A stretch of 41,500 nt of DNA from Cristatella mucedo (GCA_009760855.2 WPIO01000099.1:943501-985000), one strand, 5' to 3'. Shown: positions 19,100 to 29,070, counted from the stretch's first letter. Made by a program: numbers and translations. Notes: generated by a model from the sequence alone, not told the origin.

Positions 19100-19860
19100 A
19101 TAATATGTTTGCGCGTGGGTGAACAACCGCCACCCCCACCCTCCGTCCCCCTACGAGCTCCGTCCCACCCACTCGCGAGCTCCCGCCAAATGCCGCCGCG
19201 TCACAGCCGATCAGAGCGAGCCGGAGCGTCGCGCCGGCTCGCTCGCCGCGCCGTACCTCTCCGACTTGATCCTCACCGTCGAGTGCTGCGACGCAGGCGA
19301 GCGCCAGTCAGCCAGCGGCGTCCGAGCACACCGCGCCACCGCCACCTGCCAATGGCGTTCGCTTCCTAGAAGATTGACCGAAGCGCGTCCGGCGTCCTGC
19401 CGCCGCCGCACGCTATCGCGCCGCCGTCACGCTGTCCTATCGGCGGCGCGCGACGCTAGATCGCGCTAACAGGCCGACGATCGTCAACCCGCGGCGGCGG
19501 CGGCGGCGGCGATAACGAGCGGCGAGCTCGCGCGCGGCACTTACGACGCTGCGAGCTCGCGAGCAGTTCCGATTTGCCGCCCGTACACGCCGTCTCGGCT
19601 GGCTCGTCGCTGCGCGCGCGACGTCGGCGGTGGGCCCGACGGCCCGGAAGCGGAGGCGGAAGCAGCCGCGAGCTGCTTCGCGCGCGAGCAGCTGTTGCTG
19701 CCGAAGCGCGATAGCCAGCGGCGGCGACGCGTACGAGCCCTAGGACGGCCGCCAGGGTATTCGCTTCGCTTCCGTCAAGACCTGCCGAGCGAAGCCGCGA
19801 TTTCGAGTCGTGCGCATGCGTCGCACGCTAGGGCTCGACATTGACCGGTCGACCCTACTT
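19100..19860. promoter_or_regulatory. Strong CpG island
   Basis: This is the most GC- and CpG-rich stretch in the window, with a CGG run (about 19491-19510), many CGCG words and a near-palindrome around 19670-19692 (AGCTGCTTCGCG/CGCGAGCAGCT). Open frames exist on both strands (19109-19369, 19119-19469, 19211-19411), as expected from composition. None shows a protein family. An unmethylated promoter or first exon is the likely role. Confidence 0.45.
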
Positions 19861-19937
19861 TACCTGCCCCGCCGTGCCTCTGCACTTGTGACTGCAGAAG
19901 TGTCGCCTCGCTGCAGCAGCTACCCATTTCAATCGCA

Positions 19938-20103
19938 CAATTCCCACTAGGTAACGCGGTTGCTTGTCACGACCTCGGTCCCGAGGTCGTGGGTTCGAAT
20001 ACTGCGGCGGGCGATTTTTTATTGTCGCTGCAAGCGGTGTTGAAAGCCGCAAAGGCTCTTCTGTCGCTATAGAGAAGAGGCTACTAAATCAGCTAATGTT
20101 TTT
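19938..20103 (+). mobile_element. SINE-2 copy
   Basis: A nearly complete SINE-2: GGTAACGCGGTTGCTTG, the perfect palindrome CACGACCTCGG-TC-CCGAGGTCGTG, the B box GGTTCGAATAC, GTCGCTGCAAGCGG, CTTCTGTCGCTATAGAG and AAATCAGCTAATG. It faces an opposite copy at 20238-20406. Confidence 0.8.
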
Positions 20104-20237
20104 TAGCTCGTCAAGCGAAAGAGATAAAAATTATCCAAAAGCAAAACGGTGCATAAAAGTGAAGTAAAACAAATAATGCTGCTGAACCGTTCTTTGTCTA
20201 ATCAGTAGTGTTTACCCAGCGTCCGTTCAGCATCCTA

Positions 20238-20406
20238 GATTATTAGCTGATTTAACGGCCTTGTTCGCGAAGGGGCGAAAGAGCCTCGATGGATTTCACC
20301 ACCGCTTGCAGTTGGCAATAAAGGATCGCCCAGTGCAGGATTCGGACACCCGACCTCGGTCGTGAAGAGCGAGCACCTTACGTCCTGGGCTATGACGGCC
20401 CCGTAT
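20238..20406 (-). mobile_element. SINE-2 copy, inverted partner
   Basis: Reverse complement: GCCCAGGACGTAAGGTGC, CTTCACGACCGAGGTCG, the B box GTCCGAATCCTGC, GGCGATCCTTTATTGCC, CTGCAAGCGGTGG and the end AAATCAGCTAAT. It carries the short middle (no long palindrome), so it is a second SINE-2 variant. Confidence 0.75.
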
Positions 20407-20502
20407 GACTACCCTCGATTACCTGAGCACTGTAGGAATTAAATACTCATTAATTAGATACCCGTTAGTACTAATTTAAGCGTAAGCGGACACTTCGCAT
20501 TG

Positions 20503-20542
20503 CTAATGTAATGTAATGTACTGTATATCCGTAATGTAATGT
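20503..20542 (-). mobile_element. LINE-B terminal repeat scrap
   Basis: AATGTAATGTAATGTACTG, then TATATCCGTAATGTAATGTAA, is the (ACATT)n terminus and last bases of LINE-B, directly joined to a LINE-A ATT tail. Confidence 0.55.
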
Positions 20543-22948
20543 AATAATAATAATAATAATACATTAGAGAAAGCGCCCTCAGAGAACTCAATCTCTTTCT
20601 AGGCGCTTTACATTTGCTGCAAAGGAAACACGGTCGAATGGTGAGTGGTATCATGCTTGATAAACAAAACGAATAACATGGTTAGGGGTGGCATGCACAG
20701 GGTCAGCATGCAAGTGTGGTTAGTGGCAGCATGCAACAGTGTCAGTGCGCATAAGCACTTAAAGGACGAATCACGTGGACCCACTAAATGCTGTCCTAAA
20801 TAGGTGCATTTTTAAGTTCTTTTTAAATGTGGTCAAGTCAGAGATGTCGTGACGCAAGTCGGGAGTGAGTTCCAGGCTTTGGAAGCATACAAACTAACTG
20901 CACGGTCTCCAAAAGATTTGAGGTTGGCATGAGGTATAGGTCAACGGTTAGGCTCCGACGAGCGGGTGGTGCGACGTTTGGCCTGGTGGGGAGTGGATCT
21001 GAGAGATAGGCTGGAGCCAAAGAATGAAGTGACCTAAAAGTGGGTGACAAAACCTTGAAGTCGATCCGTTGCTGACTGGTAGCCAGTGCAGGTCGGCGAG
21101 AAGTGGTGTGATATGGCAACTGCGACGGTCGCGACAGACAAGCCTAGCTGCAGAGTTTTGCACCAGCTGAAATCGCCTGATCGCACATGCTGGTAGGCCA
21201 GTAAGCAGCAGTGAGTTACAGAAGTCAAGACGGGATGTCACAAATGCATGGACCGACTTAGATGTGGTATCCTTTTCTAAACAAGCCCGATTTTTAGCAA
21301 TGTTATGTATCTGAAAGTAGGCAGACTAGATTTTGGAGCTGAAGTGGTCGTCTAACGAAAGGTCACGTTGGATCATTACAAATAGAGTTCGTGCAGATTC
21401 AACAGGAGATTTGCTTGCAGAGTCAATTTTGAGCGTCAGCCTTTCCAATTTCTGAATCACACTTGGTTTGCCCATAACTAGTAATTTAGTTTTATCATCA
21501 TTTAATTTAAGAAAATGTGTTGCCTTCCATGTGCGGATGTCATCAATAATAATATTGCACTTGATAAAGCGCCCTCAGAGAACTTATCAATGCATGCAGC
21601 TAGTGAGTTGAGAGAATTCGAGGTGATCGATGGCTGGGAGGGGTCAAAGCAAAGGTACAGCTGAGTGCCATGTGTCATCCGTATTGAAGCGAAAGCCCAG
21701 ATTGTGCTTGGCAATCACATCGGCAAGAGGGGGAATATGAACCGTGAAAAGAACCGGACCTGGCACGAAGCCCTGAGATACCCCATATTTCAGAGGTACC
21801 TCAGATGATTTTTGTCCATTCACGTCAATACTCTGGAGTCTCCCACTGAGATAGGACCTGAGCCATTGCAGATCAGTGCCAGTGGTGCCAAGGCAAGATG
21901 AGAGGCGCTCGAGAAGAACTTTGTGATCGATGGTATCGAAAGCTGCCGAAAGATCGAGCAAAGCAAGCAGATACACTCTACCCATGTCTGCATTCCTAAG
22001 TAGGTCGTTGTAACCCTAAGCAATGCTGACTCTGTGGAGTGAATAGCTCTAAAGCCAGACTTGAACTTACTAGCAAGGTTTGAAGTTTCAATGTATGAGT
22101 TAAGATGGTCTGCCACGCCTCGTTCCGGTGTCTTTGATAGTAACGGTAGAAGGGAGACTGGGCGGTAGTTGCTCTCAAGTTCTCTTGGTCTAGTGTCGCT
22201 TTCTTGAGAAGTGGCTTGACAACAGATTTTTTGAAAGGTGCTGGGACATGACCTGAGGCTAATGACATTTTAATGATGTTAGTTATGCATGGCAGCAGCA
22301 GATCAATGAAACTTAGGAGCACGACATGATAATAGGAATAGGGTCCAAAGGACTTGTTGTTCTTCTGTTGATTGGGATATAAACTTTAGAATGAGATCAC
22401 TAGTGACCGGCTTGAATGTAGACATTGAGGTGCTGCAAGGAAACGCGGGACAGCATTTTAGGGGGATACTGCCATCGCAGGGATAGGCTCCCTGATCTTA
22501 TCTATTTTCTGGACAAATAATCGAGAGAAGCGATCAGCTAGATCATCACAGGAATCATCAGGTAATCCGGAGCTAATCCGGAGTGGTTGAGGAAATGTTT
22601 GATCGTCGACATCAGCACTTTTGGATTGTGCATCTGTTAGTGCTTCATTCATCTGATTGTGCATCAACAATGTTTCTATAAAAGCTAGACTTGGCCTTCG
22701 CTACGATCGATTGGTAAGACCCGCAGTAGTCCTCGTATGCCTGTCGATGGAAAGTCAGTCCTAATCTGTTGTATGCTTTTTTCAAGTTTTCGCTTAGATA
22801 GACCTAGCTAGTTTAATGTCTGTGGTAAACCGTAGGCCGTCTGGGCGAGGGCGCACAGTGCGCTTAGTCAGAGGTGCAAACTCGTCGAGCTTGTCAGTTG
22901 GTGTCGTGTTGTAGCTATCTACCAACCGATGACGGATCGGAATGTAAT
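20543..22948 (-). mobile_element. LINE-A, longest copy, decayed
   Basis: A 2.4-kb LINE-A copy on the minus strand. From its 5' side: LDEFAPLTKRTVRPRPDG (22794-22940), the linker between endonuclease and RT; RFSRLFVQKIDKIRE (22458-22670); VPAPFKKSVVKPLLKKATL (21996-22322); FKSGFRAIHSTESALLRV; LLALLDLSAAFDTIDHKVLL and [18 protein letters not shown] (21644-21985); the fingers/palm region, with the YADD region damaged; then LPVSN-type C-terminus and the tail at 20545. The blocks lie in different frames with stops between, so it is dead. It contains a 39-bp retro-insertion, and SINE-1 abuts its 5' end. Confidence 0.9.
21547..21585 (-). mobile_element. 39-bp LINE-A/SINE tail insertion
   Basis: TAATAATATTGCACTTGATA..GCGCCCTCAGAGAACTT, the last 39 bases of a LINE-A-type tail, interrupts the host LINE-A. 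It is flanked by ATCAA at 21542-21546 and 21586-21590. The uninterrupted sequence (GATGTCATCAATGCATGCAG) is seen in the other copy at 8886-8905. Confidence 0.85.
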
Positions 22949-23083
22949 GCTGGTTTTTTCTAGCGGTTAAGGTGCTCGCCCCGACCAAGGTCTGACTGAG
23001 GTCGTGGGCTCGAGCCCCGAGGCATGTGTGAAGCGCCTGAATAGAGATCAAGTTCTCTTGGGGCGCCATATAAATGAATTATT
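22949..23083 (+). mobile_element. SINE-1 copy
   Basis: One of the best SINE-1 copies: head GCTGGTTTTTTCTAGCGG and TTAAGGTGCTCGC (A box), GACCAAGGTCTGACTGAGG, the B box GGGCTCGAGCCCC, then GAAGCGCCTGAATAGAGATC and TCTCTTGGGGCGCC. Total is about 135 bp. It sits exactly at the truncated 5' end of LINE-A. Confidence 0.85.
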
Positions 23084-23205
23084 TTATCTCCATTTGTAAC
23101 TCCACAAAGACCATGCGAGTGCTAGGCAGGAAAGTTTTCTGCAGCCCACCGAAAGCCTAAGCGGCTTTCGGTGCGCATTGAGTAGCCAACCTTAAAATCG
23201 AAGTG
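23084..23205 (-). mobile_element. LINE-B tail
   Basis: ATCTCCATTTGTAACTCCAC, AAAGACCATGCGAGTG, then GAAAGCCTAAGCGGCTTTCG, is the LINE-B 3' end on the minus strand. No coding part remains. Confidence 0.7.
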
Positions 23206-23655
23206 GGTCTTCGTAGATAGGCTCGTGCGAGAGTGCTTCATCAGGAAGTCTGCCATATTCCGCTACCGTCATCAACGAAGCAATGGCCGACATTCGCAGC
23301 CTGCATTCACGGTAAGCCGTTAGCCCAAGTGCACGGCGCTGCAGGTTCTACCGGTGGGGGTACATTCGCTACCGGTAGTGCTACAGGTGCTACAAGGGCA
23401 GCCGCTGTGAATGGTGATGCAGCGAGACACGATCAGACCTCCGGGATTAAAAATAAGGCCGAACACTTTTGAAAAAGCTGGCAAAACCTGGAAAACCGGC
23501 TCAAGCGAAAGTCATAGGCAACTCTCCGCTAGCTGGCGGTGTGCCAGAGTGCTCCAGGGAAACTCACTTTCTCACCTTTTTGCGCCAAGAGCCGAAGACT
23601 CTGCGAAACTACGTCGGACGATCAGGAAGCCTGCATCACCTATCATTTGGTAATA
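23206..23655. other. Unassigned stretch
   Basis: A small plus-strand frame (23233-23472) has a Gly/Ala/Thr-rich centre caused by GGTGCTAC-like repeats (23338-23400: CTACCGGTGG, CTACCGGTAG, CTACAGGTGCTACA). No family is recognised. Confidence 0.3.
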
Positions 23656-23659
23656 CTTT

Positions 23660-23762
23660 CTATACAGTATCTGTAACGTGCCTAGAAAGAGATTTAGTTC
23701 TCTGGTGGGCTTTCTCTGAGAGCGCTATATCAAATGCATTATTATTATTATTATTACTATTA
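23660..23762 (+). mobile_element. LINE-A-type tail
   Basis: AACGTGCCTAGAAAGAG, TTAGTTCTCTGGTGGGC, TTTCTCTGAGAGCGCTAT, then (ATT)n. It has a partly duplicated right arm. It abuts an oppositely oriented LINE-A body. Confidence 0.7.
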
Positions 23763-24150
23763 TGGGTGACATGCACAAGGTCAGCATGCAAGTGTGGTTA
23801 GTGATAGCATGAACAGTGTCAGCATCCATAGTACATAAAGGACGAATCACAGGGACGCACTACGTGCTGTCATAAATAGATGCGTTTTTAGATTCTTTTT
23901 AAATGTGGACAAGTCAGGAGATGTCGGGACGCGAGTCGGGATTGAGTTCCAGGCTTTGGGAGCATACGAACTGAAGGCACAGTCTCCAAAGGTTTTGAGA
24001 TTTGTACAAGGTATGGGTAAACAGTTAGATTCCGAAAAGTGGGTGGTACTATGCTTGGCCTGGTGGGGAAATAGATCTGATAGGTAGGTTGGAGCCAAAG
24101 AATGAAGGGACCTAAAAGCGAGTGACAAAAACCTTGATGTTGGTGCGTTG
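23763..24150 (-). mobile_element. LINE-A 3' region lacking its own tail
   Basis: The 3' UTR (GGGTGACATGCACAAGGTCAG) and pol C-terminus. The minus frame 23847-24128 has FRSLHSLAPTYLSDLFP, then PIPCTNLKTFGDCAFSSYAP and TSPDLSTFKKNLKTHLF. The terminal hairpin and ATT run expected at its left end are absent and replaced by a plus-strand tail. Confidence 0.85.
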
Positions 24151-24179
24151 CTTCCGATGCAACAGCCGTAACCATCAAA

Positions 24180-24568
24180 GTTGCGTTCAGTAATGGCAGC
24201 TAATTTTTAGTATTTGAGCCGTCGACTGGACAAACTTTGACAAACGGTACCTGACACCGCTTGTTTGGAGCCTTCGGCCAAGAATCCGGAATGAATCTCG
24301 AGTGCTCGATCCCCACTAGCAGTCCGTACGCTCCGAGCAACAGGCACCAAAAAACAATATCTAAGCGTGTTAAATTCCATGAGCTCACACTCCACCTTCA
24401 TGGTTTCGATCCAGTGAGTTGTCGCTGGCAATCAATGCAGCCTCCTAAAGGCATTATCTATAATCATAATTCGTGCACGTATACGTTTTTACGTGTACGT
24501 GTATACGTTAGATAATGTTAAAATAAATACCATTTTTCAGTACCCTCATCCTTTTTATAATTAAAGCA

Positions 24569-24623
<55 letters not shown>

Positions 24624-25140
24624 TTCCCGCTTTTAGATGGATGAGAGCCGCCTTTGGTATTCAGTCAAAAATAAAAGAAGAGCTATTTTTTATTTTATGT
24701 AATTAGTGCTACAGAAATTGGGCAATATCAACCACGAGTTTCATGAAGAAATTGGCAGTCACTTGTCAAGCTGGCTGAGGTGTACAGCGGTACCCGAGAA
24801 GTGCACCTTATCAGCAAAGACAGGGGTTTAATTTCAAAATATAGAATGACTTGAGGAGTTTCTGCCATGTGAGAAACCAATAATTCCCAAACCGGCCGCC
24901 ACCGCTGTAGCTTTGATAGACACCCACGAATGGTTGGCTGTACCTATGACACGGTGTTCTCAAAGATACGATTTTTTGAAGAAAAATCTGTAGCCGACAA
25001 GAATGCTTGTAGCGCTTGGTGTCTGGAGGCGAGAATGTATCATAAGTCATGGTATCGAGCTTGGACCACTCTGCTAAAGCACACGAGAAGACTGTTTGAG
25101 CTGCTGTTTAGTGGATCTCCAGTTTACTGTTAGAGGGTTT
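24180..25140. other. Unassigned stretch with (AT)n(AG)n
   Basis: Almost 1 kb without a recognised gene or element, except an (AT)n(AG)n microsatellite at 24570-24619 and an ACGTATACGT-rich patch at 24475-24508. The frame 24930-25133 plus is unidentified. Confidence 0.4.
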
Positions 25141-25144
25141 GTAG

Positions 25145-25452
25145 CATTTGCTGAACCGCGTACATATCAGCTCCCAAAGCCTGGAACTCACTACTGACGC
25201 ACGTCACAACGTCCCTGACATGACGGCACTTAAAAAGGAGAAGCTTGAAACGCACTTGTCTATTAGAGCATTTTTCTGGATCTTTGTGATTCGTCCTTCG
25301 TTTGCATATGCCTGCTTACACTATACCTGCTCCCTGCAGATGCTACCACCGATAATTTGGTTATGTTTTCTGTAGTGTTTATAAAGTGCCTAGAAAGAGG
25401 GATTCAGTTCTCTGATGGCGCTACACAAATGTATTATTATTATTATTACTAT
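25145..25452 (+). mobile_element. LINE-A2 3' part
   Basis: Pol C-terminus SQSLELTTDARHNVPDM, TALKKEKLETHLS (compare LINE-A APKAWNSLPTR, TFKKNLKTHLF), then the 3' UTR with the A2 marker GATGCTACCACCGATAATTTGG, the hairpin GTGCCTAGAAAGAGGG / CTCTGATGGCGC and (ATT)n. Confidence 0.7.
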
Positions 25453-25459
25453 TATTATA

Positions 25460-26300
25460 AAGCAAAAAAGACACTTTGTTTTTATTAGCTGAGACTTAAC
25501 TGATGCAAGGTCATTGGAGGGGCCGACAGCAGCCCGACTTTCCAAGCATAAGAGCTGAAGGCCAGATCCCCAAAAGATCTCAATTGAGCGAAAACGGCCG
25601 GGCGAGTGAGAGTCAAGGAGCGGGCGGAACGAGAGCTCACTTGATGGAGCAAGAAAGGAGCAAGGACAGAGCAAGAACAGAGCAAGGAATGAGCACGGAA
25701 GAAGCAAGAAAGGAGCAAGGAAAGATCAAGGAAGGAAGGAGCAAGGAAGGAGCAAGGAAGGAGCAAGGAAGGAACAAGGAAGGAGCAAGGACAGAGCAAG
25801 GAATGAGCACGGAAGGAGCAAGGAAGGAGCAAGGAAAGAGCAAGGAAGGAGCAAGGAAGGAGCAAGGAAGGAGCACGGAAAGAGCACGGAAGGAGCACGG
25901 AAGGAGCACGGAAGGAGCACGGAAGGAGCAAGGAAAGATCAAGGAAGGAAGGAGCAAGGAAGGAGCAAGGAAGGAGCACGGAAGGAGCACGGAAGGAGCA
26001 AGGAAAGATCAAGGAAGGAGCAAGAAAGGAGCAAGGAAGGAGCATGAAAGGTGCATGGAAGGAAGGAGCAAGGAAGGAGCAAGGTTGGATAAGCCAGCTA
26101 AGGAAGTGACCCGAAAGCGAGAGAAAAGATTTCGAATTCAGCGTGATTCTTGATACGTAACCAGCGAGGCTCAGACAGAAGTGGCGCGGCGATGTGGAAG
26201 CTATGCCAACGACAACAGACCAGGTGAGCTGCATAGTTTGGCGCCTTTTGGGAGATGAAACGGGGCGCAGAATTGAGCTCTTTAATAGAGCATATTGGAG
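25460..26300 (-). mobile_element. LINE-C pol C-terminus split by a minisatellite
   Basis: On the minus strand, 26098-26349 carries AAHLVCCRWHSFHIAAPLL and EFEIFSLAFGSLP, equivalent to LINE-A AARLVCRERRSCHITPLL and DFKVLSLTFRSLH. About 440 bp further on, RSARSLTL and LRSFGDLAFSSYA follow, equivalent to the later pol block. Between them lies an 11-bp minisatellite. The element end is near a run of ATT/ATA at about 25440-25460. It is related to 35985-36520. Confidence 0.7.
25646..26086. repeat. 11-bp minisatellite (GAGCAAGGAAG)n
   Basis: About 440 bp of an 11-bp unit with variants GAGCACGGAAG, GATCAAGGAAG and GGACAGAGCAA. Longer blocks repeat as groups (for example 25716-25765 and 25926-25975), showing higher-order structure. 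The unit length is not a multiple of three, so on the minus strand all three frames read the same 11-residue peptide (LLPCSFLAPSL). The 276-codon and 216-codon frames across it are by-products of the repeat. Confidence 0.95.
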
Positions 26301-26302
26301 TA

Positions 26303-26948
26303 CAGTCGACTCCACTTATAAGAATGCGCTTGGGCCAGCAAATAGGCATTCGTATATGCGGAGTATTTCCATATGTGGACTTCTTATCTGCGGTATTTCC
26401 ATCTCAAGAACTCAAGAACTGCTTTTCTTATAAGCAGAGTATTCATATAAGATCAACTGCCTCAACAGGCTAAGCATCGCGACACCCGCTTTTTGGGATC
26501 TAACTGTTTACCTATACCTCGGACGAACCTCAAATCCGTTGGAGACTGCGCCTTTAGTTTCTATGCTTCTAACGCCTGGAACTCGCATCCGACTGGCGTC
26601 ACGACCTCCCCTGACTTAACCACACTTAAAAAACAAGCTAAAATAGCATATATTTATCACAGCATTTAGCGGGTTCATGAGATACGTCCTTTGTGTTTTA
26701 TGGATGCTGACACTGTGCATGCTGCGACTAATTATTTTTGCATGCTGATCCTGTGCACCTGTCACCTCTAACCATGTCATTTTTGTCATTGAACATGATA
26801 CCATTAACCATTCAATCACGCTTTCTTTGCAGCAAATGTAAAATGCCTAGAAAGAGATTGTGTTCTCTGAGGGTGCTATAACAAGCGTATTATTATTACT
26901 ATATGATATACTTATATGCAGTCTTATATTCTTATATGCACTCGACTG
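26303..26948. mobile_element. pogo/Tigger-like MITE (interrupted)
   Basis: The terminal inverted repeats are CAGTCGACTCCACTTATAAG at the left and CAGTCGAGTGCATATAAG read inward from the right. Both are flanked by TA (26301-26302 and 26949-26950), the target duplication of the Tc1/mariner-pogo superfamily. Internal subterminal repeats (ATATGCGGAG, CTTATATGC) are typical of Tigger-type MITEs. There is no transposase. Removing the LINE-A inside leaves about 225 bp. Confidence 0.65.
26478..26897 (+). mobile_element. LINE-A 3' part nested in the MITE
   Basis: Plus-strand pol C-terminus (LPIPRTNLKSVGDCAFSFYA, TSPDLTTLKKQAK), then the 3' UTR, the hairpin (ATGCC...GGTGC arms) and ATTATTATTA. Its position between the two MITE ends shows it inserted after the MITE. 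Confidence 0.85.
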
Positions 26949-27002
26949 TAATCTAAATGCTGTTTCAACTAACAATTTTTGGAAATAACAACTTTGGCAA
27001 TG

Positions 27003-27612
27003 ATAATAATAATAGTAATGCACTGGATAAAGCGCCCTCAGAGAACTTAATCTCTTTCTAGGCGCTTTACATTTGCTGCAAAGGGAAATGCAATTGAATG
27101 GTAAGTAAAATCATGCTTGAAAAACAAACAAAATGAATAATATGGTTAGGGGTGACATGCACAGGGTCAGCATGCAAATGTGGTTAGTGGCAGCATGCAC
27201 AGTGTCAGCACGCATAAGCACATCAAGGACGAATCACAGGGACCCACTAAATGCTGTCCTAAATATGTGTGTTTTTAAGTTCCTTTTAAATGTGGTCAGG
27301 TCAGGGGATGTTCTGACGTAGGTCGGGAGGGAGTTCCAGGCTTTGGGAGCATACGAACTAAATGCATGGTCTCCAAAGGATTTGAGGTTTGTACGAGGTA
27401 TAGGTAATCAGTTAGATTCCGAAAAGCGAGTCGTACGATGCTTAGCCTGGTGTGTGGAAATAGATCTGATAGGTAGGCAGGAGCCAAAGAATGAAGTGAC
27501 CTAAAAGTGAGCGACAAAACCTTGAATTCGATCCGTTGCTTGACTGGTAGCCAGTGTAGGTCTGCAAGAAATGGTGTGATGTGGCAACTGTGACGCTCAC
27601 GACAGACAAGCC
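27003..27612 (-). mobile_element. LINE-A 3' part
   Basis: A well-preserved 3' UTR and pol C-terminus on the minus strand (frame 27296-27817: RLVCRERHSCHITPFLADLH, then LTFRSLHSLAPAYLSDLFP, TSNPLETMHLVRMLPKPGTP). The upstream part is rearranged (27613-27770). Confidence 0.9.
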
Positions 27613-27775
27613 TAGTAATGGGATCGAAACAATGATACAACAGAGTGTCATCTGTATAGAACGTAACACAGGCAATCGTACTCATGTCTAAACTGGCCCC
27701 TAAATTTTGGCAACGATCATTAGCTGAAAGTAAGCCACCTTGACAGTAGAGGCGTAGTGCTCGGTCAGTGAAAAG
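27613..27775 (-). mobile_element. Rearranged LINE-A RT scraps
   Basis: FYTDDTLLYHCFDPI (27615-27660), a YADD-like catalytic motif with A changed to T, is joined directly to TRLVCRERHSC. Upstream of it lies the thumb-region segment ending near YFQL-like sequence (27680-27770). In intact LINE-A the order is YADD, thumb, RLVCR, so the first two blocks are swapped here. Confidence 0.55.
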
Positions 27776-28866
27776 TCGTAGAAAAGCGACATGGAAAAGT
27801 GTCACCAAAGGCAACATGTTTTAACAGACAAACAAAAGGAAATGAGTGAACTATGTTGCAAATATCTGAACAAGCTAGTACAAGTTAATTCTGGAATTAA
27901 ACATCCGGTTTTGGTTGTTTTCAATTTACACTTAAGTTCCTGTTGCCAGCACATATTCGTATGCATACACACTCATGTACTAGTTATGTGACTGTTTCTG
28001 TTAGCAATTTCACAATTAAAAATTACTGTACTAAATAGACTTGCCGGCGAATGCAAAGTACATTATGCGCCTTACATGGGCATATCCTAGACTGCACAGA
28101 AGCTAGGAAAGTGTAATATGATACGTGTTGCGATATTTAATGATATTTTGATATGCCATTACATTGCATTGCATTTCATTTCTTGCCAAATAGCAACCTC
28201 CGTCATTATAAATGCATGTCGCATATATAAAATCACTGCTGATGTGAAAGTAGGTGCTGACCTGTGGGAAGAAAATCCTCTCCTGCTGCACGAATTTAAA
28301 TTAAAAAAAAGCAACCTCTACTTTTTAGTTGAAAATGAAACTTTTATTTGAACAAGATCAGCCGTGATAGATAATAATCAAAGGTGAGAGAACACTCATC
28401 TTTGATAGCAACGGATCCCGAACAAAAGAGAGCAAAGTACAAGCAAAGGTATGCATGCCTATCGCAGCCAAAAAAAATAAAAAATCAACAGTTATAGTCG
28501 CTCTGAGTTGCGCTGTCGATGCTCAATGACAGTTTGATTTGCCATAGCACTTGCAATGGCAGCAGACATTAAGTAGCACCTTCCAAAGCAGTTGAGGCGT
28601 TCAGTGGTTTTTATGGACACAAGCCAATGTAATAGCAAATCTTAATAGCAAGAATTGATCGAAAGGTTGCGATATAGATTTGGGAGAAGATACGATATTT
28701 ACCTGCCAAGAAAGATATATAAGATAACCTACATTTACGTTACTCGACTTTATGATCATCTGGCCAACATTGCAGGATCATAAAAACCACCAAGATCAAA
28801 GTGCATAATTCACGACTAATTAAACTTGATGCTGTGCACGTTATCAAGCAAACCGCTTGAATTACT
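27776..28866. other. Unassigned AT-rich stretch
   Basis: 1.1 kb of AT-rich DNA with no recognised gene or repeat. A few ATTACATTGCATTGCATTTCATT words (28159-28182) resemble pentamer slippage but are not an array. Confidence 0.4.
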
Positions 28867-28867
28867 T

Positions 28868-29070
28868 TACAGTAGCATACTCACTACCTCAACTGCTCTC
28901 CTAACTCTGCTATGCTTCCCACTTTCTCTTTGTTGCGTGAGACGAAGTCTGTTGGCTACCGAATGCGTACCGAAAGCCGCTTAGGCTGTGAGTGCGCTAT
29001 ACAAAACTCTCCTGCGTAACACCCATATGGTCTTTATGACTTTGTGGAGTTACTGACGGAGATACATCAG
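28868..29070 (+). mobile_element. LINE-B tail
   Basis: Plus-strand LINE-B 3' end from CTCACTACCTCAACTGCTC through CGAAAGCCGCTTAGGCTGTG and GCGCTATACAAAACTCTCC to ACGGAGATACAT. The terminal (ACATT)n is absent. Confidence 0.85.

Noticed and set aside
18094-19100. Possible host gene between LINE-B and the CpG island
   Set aside because: No frame longer than about 60 codons and no recognisable motif or splice pair.
25485-26315. A 276-codon frame with repeated LLPCSFLAPSL as a possible repeat protein
   Set aside because: The 11-bp minisatellite keeps all frames open on both strands, and the flanking residues belong to a decayed LINE. There is no start context or signal for a host gene.
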